Assembly (NCBI GenBank): GCA_002423365.1
Contig: DIVU01000388.1
Coordinates: 1-5,468 of the forward strand
DNA: 5,468 nucleotides
Direction of reading: 5' to 3'
Source of the DNA: Desulfuromonadaceae bacterium UBA6124
GTDB taxonomy: Bacteria > Desulfobacterota > Desulfuromonadia > Desulfuromonadales > Trichloromonadaceae
The notes beneath the pieces are model-generated. The model was not told the origin of the DNA. It ran no database searches and was given only the letters and a program-made list of their open reading frames with translations. A program made the translations under genes and the position numbers. Positions 1 through 4,733 of the stretch are shown piece by piece (the stretch's first letter is position 1; every line of letters begins with the position of its first letter).

Positions 1-248
1 GAGCCGAGGACGATGCCCAAAACCAGCATCCATTCCCAGTCGATTTCCGGAACGAACTGGCGATAGTAAGGCATCTCCCGCACCTCGCGTCCCCGGTACA
101 TCTCTTCGAGCATGCCGCTGGTGCGGGCGAAGGCGGTGGAGCAGCCGATCGGCTTGTCGGAGAGGATGAAGGCCGCGCAGGAAACCAGGCCGATGCCGAG
201 GCCGACCACATAGGGGGACCATTCCGTCATGGATAAAAGTTCGAACAT
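1..248 (-). CDS. YeeE/YedE-family sulfur-compound transporter, N-terminal part (cut by left edge)
   Basis: The visible 82 residues match the start of the YeeE/YedE (DUF395) membrane family, whose characterised members import thiosulfate. The recognisable part is SDKPIGCSTAFARTSGM at about residues 30-46, with the conserved Cys36 of the kind used in the thiosulfate path of TsuA-type transporters. A hydrophobic segment covers about residues 12-29, and a second begins near residue 73 and leaves the window. The ATG at 248 is preferred because AGGGGGA sits just upstream, although the spacing is short; the in-frame ATG at 230 has no ribosome site. The gene begins nine bases after the stop of the persulfide dioxygenase, so the two are almost certainly one operon. 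That supports a role in moving thiosulfate or a related sulfane-sulfur compound across the inner membrane. The C-terminal part is not visible, so I cannot say whether this is a full-length or a half-size (two-subunit) member. Confidence 0.85.
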   Translation of the reverse strand, partial: MFELLSMTEWSPYVVGLGIGLVSCAAFILSDKPIGCSTAFARTSGMLEEMYRGREVREMPYYRQFVPEIDWEWMLVLGIVLG

Positions 249-257
249 GGCATCCCC

Positions 258-1676
258 CTATTTGCCGAGAAAGCGCGGTCCGTGCGGGACTACGCAGAGC
301 GGACATTCCGGTGCGAAACCGGCAGCGTTGAAGCCGGTCATGCCCCCGGCCACGTTCCAGACCCGGGTGAAGCCCTGGCGTTTGAGCAGGCTGGCGGCGA
401 GGCTGGAGCGGTGGCCGGTGCTGCACACCACGGCAATGTCACGGTTCCGGTCGAGCTCCTGGTGCCGGGTACGCAACTCCGGCGCCGGGATGTGCAACGC
501 TCCCTCCACGTGGACCGCGCCGAATTCCCCCGCCGAACGGACATCCACCAGAATCAGTCCGTCGCCGCAGGTGATGCGCTGGTTCAGTTCCGGCGCCGAA
601 AGCAGGGGGACATGGTCGGAGGCGAAACCGGCCTTGGCCCATTCGAACATGCCGCCTTCGAGATAACCGACGACCTGGTCGACGCCGACCCGGCGCAGCA
701 ACACCGCCGCCTCGGTGGCTTCGGCTCCGTCGTTCGTCACCAGCAGAATCTTTCTGTCGGGGGGGAGCACCCAACCGGCGAAGGTCGAGAAGTTGCCGCC
801 CATGTCGATGTGGTAGGCTCCCGGCACATGCTGGCCGCTGAAGGCGGTATAGCCGCGGATATCGAGGACCAGCACGCCTTCCTCATCCATCTTCTCGCGG
901 AAGCGTTTGGGGGGGAGCGGCTCGGGGGTGGGCAGGGTCCGGACCAAGGCCGGGCCCCGGCGGTTGATGTCGCTGCAGCGGGAAAAATGATCGGGCGCTT
1001 CGGGCATGTCGGTGGTCAGTGAGGCGATGAACTTCTCGCGGTCGGCGATCGTCAGCGCGTTGTTATAAAGCTTTTCGTAGCCGACGGTGCTGGTGCGTTT
1101 GGCGCCCATCGCCCGGCCGCAGAGGGAGCCGGCGCCGTGGGCGGGATAGACCTCGCAGAAGGGGGGCAGGGGAAGCAGCTTCTCGTGCAGGGAGCCGTAG
1201 AGTTTGCCCGCCAGCTCCAGGGCGATGCCGGGGAAGAGGTCGGGACGGCCGACGTCGCCGACGAAGAGGGTGTCGCCGCAGAAGATGGAGACAGCTTCCG
1301 CTCCCCGGGCGCGGTCGCGCACCACGTAAGTGATGTGCTCGGGCGTGTGCCCCGGGGTTTCCAGCACGCCGATTTCCAGGTCCTCGATGCGGAAGCTGTC
1401 CCCTTCGGCCACCTCCTGGTGGGGGAAGGCGCAGTTGGCCGACTTGGGCATGACGATCACGGCACCCGTCGCCTCGGCCAGATCGAGATGTCCCGAGACG
1501 AAGTCGGCGTGCAGGTGGGTTTGCAGGATGTGGGTGATTTTCATGCCCATGGAAGCGGCGGCCTCCAGGTAGATGCCGACGTCGCGACGGGGATCGATGA
1601 TGGCGCAGGTTGCGGCGCCGCCGAGCAGATAGGAACTGTGGGCCAGTCCGGGAACGAAGAATTGCTGGACGAACAC
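258..1676 (-). CDS. Persulfide dioxygenase (MBL fold) fused to two rhodanese domains
   Basis: The protein has 472 residues. The N-terminal metallo-beta-lactamase-fold domain (about 1-240) carries THLHADFVSGH (His54, His56, Asp58), PGHT (His110) and CGDTLF (Asp135). This is the pattern of ETHE1/CstB-type persulfide dioxygenases, in which two His and one Asp hold a single iron that oxidises glutathione or other persulfides to sulfite. Phe59 replaces the last His of the canonical HxHxDH zinc motif, as I recall for CstB-like relatives. A first rhodanese-like domain follows (about 250-345). Its active-site loop reads LVTNDGAEATE with no Cys, so it is probably non-catalytic. The second rhodanese domain (about 365-452) has VCSTGHRSS with the expected nucleophile Cys418. 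The tail ends with a CPLC pair (Cys458, Cys461). The frame is open upstream to 1832, but the GTG at 1676 has AAGGAGG seven bases away and puts FVQQFFVPGLAHSSYLLG at the N-terminus, as expected for the family. It is co-transcribed with the YeeE-type transporter; cytoplasmic sulfide/persulfide detoxification or sulfur assimilation is the likely role. Confidence 0.9.
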   Translation of the reverse strand: MFVQQFFVPGLAHSSYLLGGAATCAIIDPRRDVGIYLEAAASMGMKITHILQTHLHADFVSGHLDLAEATGAVIVMPKSANCAFPHQEVAEGDSFRIEDLEIGVLETPGHTPEHITYVVRDRARGAEAVSIFCGDTLFVGDVGRPDLFPGIALELAGKLYGSLHEKLLPLPPFCEVYPAHGAGSLCGRAMGAKRTSTVGYEKLYNNALTIADREKFIASLTTDMPEAPDHFSRCSDINRRGPALVRTLPTPEPLPPKRFREKMDEEGVLVLDIRGYTAFSGQHVPGAYHIDMGGNFSTFAGWVLPPDRKILLVTNDGAEATEAAVLLRRVGVDQVVGYLEGGMFEWAKAGFASDHVPLLSAPELNQRITCGDGLILVDVRSAGEFGAVHVEGALHIPAPELRTRHQELDRNRDIAVVCSTGHRSSLAASLLKRQGFTRVWNVAGGMTGFNAAGFAPECPLCVVPHGPRFLGK

Positions 1677-1683
1677 GGTGAAT

Positions 1684-1690
1684 CCTCCTT
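1684..1690 (-). promoter_or_regulatory. Strong ribosome binding site deciding the persulfide dioxygenase start
   Basis: On the minus strand AAGGAGG is followed by a seven-base spacer (ATTCACC) and GTG. This is an essentially perfect Shine-Dalgarno sequence and selects the GTG at 1676 over the upstream in-frame starts, which would add 52 non-conserved residues. Confidence 0.85.
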
Positions 1691-1726
1691 GTTCAGTTAG
1701 GGATGAAAATTCTCGAGACGCCTGTA

Positions 1727-1754
1727 AGTATGCCATTAAATTCCCTTCTGGCAA
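1727..1754 (-). promoter_or_regulatory. Candidate sigma70-type promoter for the persulfide dioxygenase/transporter operon
   Basis: Reading the minus strand, TTGCCA (1754-1749, five of six matches to TTGACA) is followed after 16 bases by CATACT (1732-1727, four of six matches to TATAAT). The predicted transcript would start near 1720 and give a leader of about 44 bases before the GTG. The segment is notably more AT-rich than its surroundings. The call rests on pattern matching by eye only. Confidence 0.35.
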
Positions 1755-1898
1755 TGCCGTGGGGGAAAGGACGGAGCCGGTTGCGGGATAACTCCTTGCC
1801 GGGGCAGACGATCCGGGGCAGGATGGGCACAAGACCCGAAACGCGTCCGTGGGAACGGATCTCGCCGGGGACGGAATCAGCCAAAACGAGGTGATTGT

Positions 1899-2144
1899 AT
1901 GTCAGGGGAAAGGCCGGATGAAGGGCAGGAGGCGGGGATCGAGATCCCCTTCGCGCGGATCGATCCCGAGACACTACAGAGGTTGATCGAGGAGTTCGTC
2001 ACCCGCGACGGCGCCGATTGGGCCGAATCGGGCTGTGCCTTGGAGGACAAGGTGTGGCAGGTGCTGCGGCAGCTGCGGGACGGGCAGGTGAGGGTCGTGT
2101 ATGACCAGAAGAGCCAGACGGCGAACCTTGTCCCCCGTCGCTGA
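1899..2144 (+). CDS. yheU: YheU/UPF0270-family small protein
   Basis: This 81-residue protein matches the UPF0270 (YheU) family. The match runs from IPFARIDPETLQRLIEEF at about residue 16 through a charged helical middle (ALEDKVWQVLRQLRDGQ) to a short beta-like end, VRVVYDQKSQTANLVPRR. E. coli YheU has the same order (an IPW-x-x-L-PETL-x-x-LIE start and a VxIMPR-like end) in about 72 residues, so this copy has roughly ten extra N-terminal residues rich in Glu and Gly. No catalytic motif, signal peptide or membrane segment is visible, so it is probably a small soluble cytoplasmic protein. The ATG is set by GAGGTGA at 1888-1894. It ends 14 bases before the methyltransferase and is very likely co-transcribed with it. 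The biochemical function of the family is unknown to me. The family is best known from Gammaproteobacteria, so its presence here may reflect wider distribution or transfer. Confidence 0.8.
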   Translation: MSGERPDEGQEAGIEIPFARIDPETLQRLIEEFVTRDGADWAESGCALEDKVWQVLRQLRDGQVRVVYDQKSQTANLVPRR

Positions 2145-2158
2145 AAGTCGAGGAAGTG

Positions 2159-3004
2159 ATGAACGGAAAAACCTATTGGTTCGATGCGCAGGTCGCCCGC
2201 CGGGCGCTCGACGCCCTGGCACGGGGCGCGGCCTCCGTCGATATTTCGGTCGATCTGAACCGCAGCAGCGCGACCTTCGCCCTGGCCGATGACGCCTTGC
2301 TGCTGGATGCGGACCAGCGACTGACCGGCGAGGAGTTGCGCTTGATCGCGCGCAAGGAACAGCGGATTTTCGTTCTGGAAGCGGGAGAATTGGAGATTCT
2401 CGAAGTGCGGGATGGGGGCTATTACAAGCTCGTTCCGACGGAGCAGGCGCCGTTGCTGGAAATCAGCGGCGTGAAGATGCACATCGCCAAGGGGATCAAC
2501 CCCTTCGAGAGCGCCGGGAAGATGGCGGCGCAGGTGGTGAAGTCCGGCGATCGAGTGCTGGATACCTGTTCCGGGCTCGGTTACGCGGCCTCGGCGGCCC
2601 TGCGGCTCGGAGCGCGGGAGGTGGTTTCAGTCGAACTGAGCGCCACGGTCATCGAGCTGCGCCGGAGAAATCCCTGGTCCCAGGAGATTTACCATCCTTC
2701 CGTCTCCTTGATTCAGGCCGACATCGGCGACTACATCGGCGGGCTCGCGGCGGAATCCTTCGACGCGATCATCCACGACCCGCCCCGCTTTTCCCTCGCC
2801 GGCGAGCTCTACGGCGAGCGTTTTTACCGGGAGCTTTACCGGGTGTTGAAACGGCGCGGCGCTCTCTTTCACTACACCGGCAATCCCTACAAGGTCAAAC
2901 GCGGCGACGGTTTCATGGAGCAGGCCGCCAAGAGGCTCGGCGCGGCCGGCTTCGGCAAGGTGGTGAAGGTCGCCGAACTCATGGGTCTGCGGGCCGTTAA
3001 GTAA
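2159..3004 (+). CDS. COG2521-type class I SAM-dependent methyltransferase, substrate unknown
   Basis: The protein has 281 residues. The C-terminal half is a Rossmann-fold methyltransferase. Motif I is LDTCSGLGY at 134-142, the acidic ribose-binding end of strand 2 is at Glu159 (VSVEL), and a conserved NPW is at 171-173. QAD at 186-188 is the likely adenine-contacting Asp, and IIHDPPR (204-210) is the motif IV site. FHYTGNP (237-243) and a preceding YRELYRVLKR helix follow. This set is that of COG2521, annotated as predicted archaeal methyltransferases and also found in some bacteria. A (D/N)PP-type motif IV is typical of enzymes acting on nitrogen atoms in nucleic acids or protein, so RNA, DNA or protein could be the target; the substrate cannot be read from sequence. 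The first 100 or so residues form a separate beta-rich region with no motif I recognise, possibly for substrate recognition. The ATG at 2159 is chosen over the GTG at 2156 because GAGG at 2150-2153 is correctly spaced only for the ATG. Confidence 0.82.
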   Translation: MNGKTYWFDAQVARRALDALARGAASVDISVDLNRSSATFALADDALLLDADQRLTGEELRLIARKEQRIFVLEAGELEILEVRDGGYYKLVPTEQAPLLEISGVKMHIAKGINPFESAGKMAAQVVKSGDRVLDTCSGLGYAASAALRLGAREVVSVELSATVIELRRRNPWSQEIYHPSVSLIQADIGDYIGGLAAESFDAIIHDPPRFSLAGELYGERFYRELYRVLKRRGALFHYTGNPYKVKRGDGFMEQAAKRLGAAGFGKVVKVAELMGLRAVK

Positions 3005-3035
3005 CTGTACAGCGAAAGGCCGATCACCCCCGGCG
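3005..3035. other. Convergent intergenic gap with imperfect inverted repeats
   Basis: The methyltransferase (plus) and the pseudouridine synthase (minus) end only 31 bases apart. The gap holds an 8-bp palindrome CTGTACAG (3005-3012) and a short GCCG/CGGC stem (3019-3022 with 3031-3034). A longer-range pairing CGAAAG (3013-3018) with CTTTCG (3046-3051) reaches into the end of the synthase gene. There is no T-run on either strand, so this is not a typical intrinsic terminator. It may still act as a weak bidirectional stop. Confidence 0.4.
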
Positions 3036-3785
3036 TCATCGCTCGCTTTCGTTCTCCTTGAGCCCCGGCGGAACGAAGGGGCCGACCAGTTGGCTGAAGC
3101 GCTGGGGAATCGAGGTCTCGAAATGCAGGCGGGCGTGGTTCACCGGGTGGGTAAAGGACAACGACCAGGCGTGCAACGCCAGATGGGCATGGGCCGGGCG
3201 GTCTTGCGCGTACTTTCTGTCGCCGACCAGGGGGTGCCCCTGTTCCGCGAAGTGGACGCGAATCTGATGTTTGCGGCCGGTGAGCAGGTGGACTTGCAGC
3301 AGGCTGAGGCCGTTGCGCTCTTTCACTAGGGTGTAGGCCGTGTGCGACAGCTTGCCCTGGCTCGGGTCGGAGGTGGAATAGACCGCGAAGGCGGCGTTTT
3401 CGGCGAGATAGCTGCTGATGGTCCCCCGCGGCGGGCTGACGTGGCCAAAGACCACGGCCAGATAGAGCTTGCTGGTGTCGTCCCAGTTCCCTTGCAGGGC
3501 CAGCTTGGCCGGCTCGCTCTTGGCGAAAAGCAGGATGCCGGAGGTGTCGCGGTCGAGGCGATGGACGATATAGACCCGGTTGCGGGACTTCGGGTTGCCC
3601 TTGCGCACGTAATCGTTGAGGATCGAATGCACGGTGCGGGATTTGTCCCGCTCGGTCCCCATGGTCAAAAGGCCGCAGGGTTTGTCCACCACGACAATGT
3701 CTCCATCCTCGTAGAGCAGCGTTACCCCTTTGGGCCGATGCTTCGGGGCCGGAAGCCCCGAACCTGTCGGTTTCCGGCCGCTCAC
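3036..3785 (-). CDS. RluA-family RNA pseudouridine synthase
   Basis: The 249-residue protein converts a specific uridine in rRNA or tRNA to pseudouridine. The RluA-family core is clear. It starts at LLYEDGDIVVVDKPCGLL (about 23-40), with the catalytic motif HRLDRDTSG at 75-83 (Asp78 is the expected nucleophile). GHVSPPRGTISSYL follows at 114-127, then LLTGRKHQIRVHF at 167-179 and HPLVGDRKY at 184-192. There is no N-terminal S4 domain, so it is a short, single-domain member, closer in layout to RluA/TruC than to RluC/RluD; the exact target is not predictable. The frame is open far upstream to 4316, across the neighbouring gene, but that part is not conserved. The GTG at 3785 overlaps the upstream TGA as GTGA and has AGGGG eight bases away, which suggests translational coupling. 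The first 19 or so residues are a basic, proline-rich leader encoded over a strong hairpin. Confidence 0.88.
   Translation of the reverse strand: MSGRKPTGSGLPAPKHRPKGVTLLYEDGDIVVVDKPCGLLTMGTERDKSRTVHSILNDYVRKGNPKSRNRVYIVHRLDRDTSGILLFAKSEPAKLALQGNWDDTSKLYLAVVFGHVSPPRGTISSYLAENAAFAVYSTSDPSQGKLSHTAYTLVKERNGLSLLQVHLLTGRKHQIRVHFAEQGHPLVGDRKYAQDRPAHAHLALHAWSLSFTHPVNHARLHFETSIPQRFSQLVGPFVPPGLKENESER
3742..3762 (-). repeat. Perfect 8-bp hairpin at the start of the pseudouridine synthase gene
   Basis: TTCGGGGC (3742-3749) and GCCCCGAA (3755-3762) are exact inverted repeats around a five-base loop. On the minus-strand transcript the stem begins 23 bases after the GTG start codon's first base and just downstream of the UPF0158-like stop. 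There is no U-tract behind it (GCATCGGCC follows), so it does not look like a standard terminator. It could instead slow initiation or protect the mRNA between two coupled genes. The structure is seen directly; the role is inferred. Confidence 0.7.
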
Positions 3786-4186
3786 GACGTCAGCCCCTGG
3801 GCCAGGCACCATTGCTTGAGCAGTGCCTCCATTTGCTGCATTTCGAAGATCTGCCAGTTGTCCAGCAAATGCCGGCGGCGCAGCAGATCCTTGACGTTGC
3901 GGAAGGCGCCGGGGCGATTGAAGAACCCCTCGACCCGCGCCAGTTCCGCCGGGCAGTTGTCGCGAATGAACTCCAGCACCAGTGGTTTGCCCGGATCGAG
4001 TTCCTGCCGGTGCGGGATGGGCAGGTAGTCGGGGTCGGTGTCCGCCCCGGCCGGACATTCGTCGAATCCCGCCTTGAGCGAAGCGAGAAAAACCTTGCCG
4101 CTGGGCCGGTGCACCAGGGCCCGCCGTTCGCCGAGGGGGGCGTCGCTGATAAAGTGAAAGGCATCGTCGATAGCATCGTAAGACAT
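3782..4186 (-). CDS. UPF0158-like conserved small protein
   Basis: This is a 134-residue soluble protein without signal peptide or membrane segments. The C-terminal part resembles the UPF0158 family. YLPIPHRQELDPGKPLVLEF (about 54-73) stands where relatives have an I-x-LP-x...EY segment. GFFNRPGAFRNVKDLL (87-102) corresponds to the conserved GxGAFRRFKD motif, and a Trp-containing helix with a terminal KQWCLAQG (124-131) corresponds to the family's W-C/L-x-x-N-G end. The N-terminal region has a short two-strand pattern (RRALVHRPSGKVFLASL) similar to the 'DxxTGEV' beginning of relatives. No catalytic residues are evident and the function is unknown. The ATG at 4186 has GGAG five bases away; an upstream TTG at 4213 is unsupported. 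It lies 53 bases after the PsiE-like gene and overlaps the start of the pseudouridine synthase, so it probably belongs to the same transcript and is translationally coupled to the synthase. Confidence 0.65.
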   Translation of the reverse strand: MSYDAIDDAFHFISDAPLGERRALVHRPSGKVFLASLKAGFDECPAGADTDPDYLPIPHRQELDPGKPLVLEFIRDNCPAELARVEGFFNRPGAFRNVKDLLRRRHLLDNWQIFEMQQMEALLKQWCLAQGLTS

Positions 4187-4239
4187 GCGGGCTCCGTGGG
4201 GGGGCTTTAGCAAAAGAGAATTTATCCGGTGGAACCTGT

Positions 4240-4713
4240 CTACTCCGGCCGGTTTTTCGACAGCAGCCAGTAGGTGATGCCGAGGGCCAGGACCACCGCC
4301 GCGATGCCGAGGACATAATCGGGGCCGATTTTTTCCAGGTCGAGAACGATAACCTTCCGGGCGATAGCCATGAGCGCCGTAGCCACCACTAACCGGATGG
4401 GGACGACGTTGGTGCCGAGATAGAGGCGGATGTTGATGAAGATTTCAATGGCGATCAGTACCGCCATGAAGGCGCCGAAGGTGGCGAAGATGTCGTTGAT
4501 GTTCAGCAGCAGATAGGGCGGGCTGGCCAGGCGCTGGTAGAGGACGTAGACCACATCGCCGATCCCCCAGATGATGACCAGTACCATAAGCACGGCCAGC
4601 ACCCGGACGGCGGCGCGGATGATCCGATGCAGGACGCGGATCAGGGGATCTTCGTGCTGCTCCGGGAGCTCTTCGTGGATGGTTTCGTGCGGATCTTCGT
4701 GCTCTATTTTCAT
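4240..4713 (-). CDS. PsiE-family (phosphate-starvation-inducible-like) inner-membrane protein
   Basis: The 157-residue protein has an acidic, His-rich cytoplasmic N-terminus (about 1-24). Four predicted membrane helices follow, near residues 36-59, 72-95, 104-125 and 132-151. The conserved stretches AIEIFINIRLYL (88-99) and VVATALMAIARKVIVLDL (109-126), followed by GPDYVLGIAA, are typical of the PsiE family (PF06146). The length also fits, since E. coli PsiE is about 136 residues. The E. coli namesake is induced by phosphate starvation, but the molecular activity of the family is not established. I see no Pho-box-like direct repeats here, so phosphate control should not be assumed. The ATG is preceded by GAGGG six bases away. 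The gene starts 20 bases after the stop of the nitroreductase gene, consistent with an operon. Confidence 0.85.
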   Translation of the reverse strand: MKIEHEDPHETIHEELPEQHEDPLIRVLHRIIRAAVRVLAVLMVLVIIWGIGDVVYVLYQRLASPPYLLLNINDIFATFGAFMAVLIAIEIFINIRLYLGTNVVPIRLVVATALMAIARKVIVLDLEKIGPDYVLGIAAVVLALGITYWLLSKNRPE

Positions 4714-4733
4714 CGTCGTCCCTCATCGTCCGG

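Larger units (their letters stand above)
1677..1898. other. Divergent intergenic region
   Basis: These 222 bases separate the minus-strand sulfur operon from the plus-strand YheU pair and must hold promoters for both, unless each is driven otherwise. The minus-strand side contains the promoter-like elements described separately, a 5-bp inverted repeat TGCCA-N13-TGGCA (1731-1735 and 1749-1753), and an 8-bp palindrome TCTCGAGA (1711-1718). The plus-strand side is GC-rich. Its best sigma70 candidate (TTGCCG at 1796, CAGGAT at 1819) is too weak to annotate. A small hairpin TCCGT-GGGA-ACGGA lies at 1846-1859. I see no convincing gene here. Confidence 0.6.

Noticed and set aside
282..1022. Long plus-strand frame of 246 codons opposite the persulfide dioxygenase gene
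   Set aside because: It is antisense to a clearly conserved protein, its translation is low-complexity Gly/Ala/Arg-rich with no family pattern, and it has no ribosome site. GC-rich coding DNA commonly leaves such open shadows. The same applies to the plus-strand frame at 1137-1700.
1796..1824. Possible sigma70 promoter for the YheU/methyltransferase pair (TTGCCG, 17 bases, CAGGAT)
   Set aside because: Only about four of six and three of six consensus matches in GC-rich sequence, which is what chance would give.
1677..1832. N-terminal extension of the persulfide dioxygenase by 52 residues
   Set aside because: The extension is not conserved, overlaps the promoter-like region, and is inconsistent with the perfect AAGGAGG placed seven bases before the GTG at 1676.
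1846..1859. Small inverted repeat TCCGT-GGGA-ACGGA upstream of the YheU gene
   Set aside because: A 5-bp stem with no T-run and no second copy is too short to call a terminator or operator.
4187..4239. Possible internal promoter between the PsiE-like and UPF0158-like genes
   Set aside because: The stretch is AT-richer than average, but I could not find a -35/-10 pair with acceptable spacing.
3786..4316. Upstream in-frame extension of the pseudouridine synthase to 426 residues
   Set aside because: The extension lies out of frame across the UPF0158-like gene, reads as Arg/Pro-rich non-conserved sequence, and has no ribosome site. The GTG at 3785 has a site and begins near the family's normal N-terminus.
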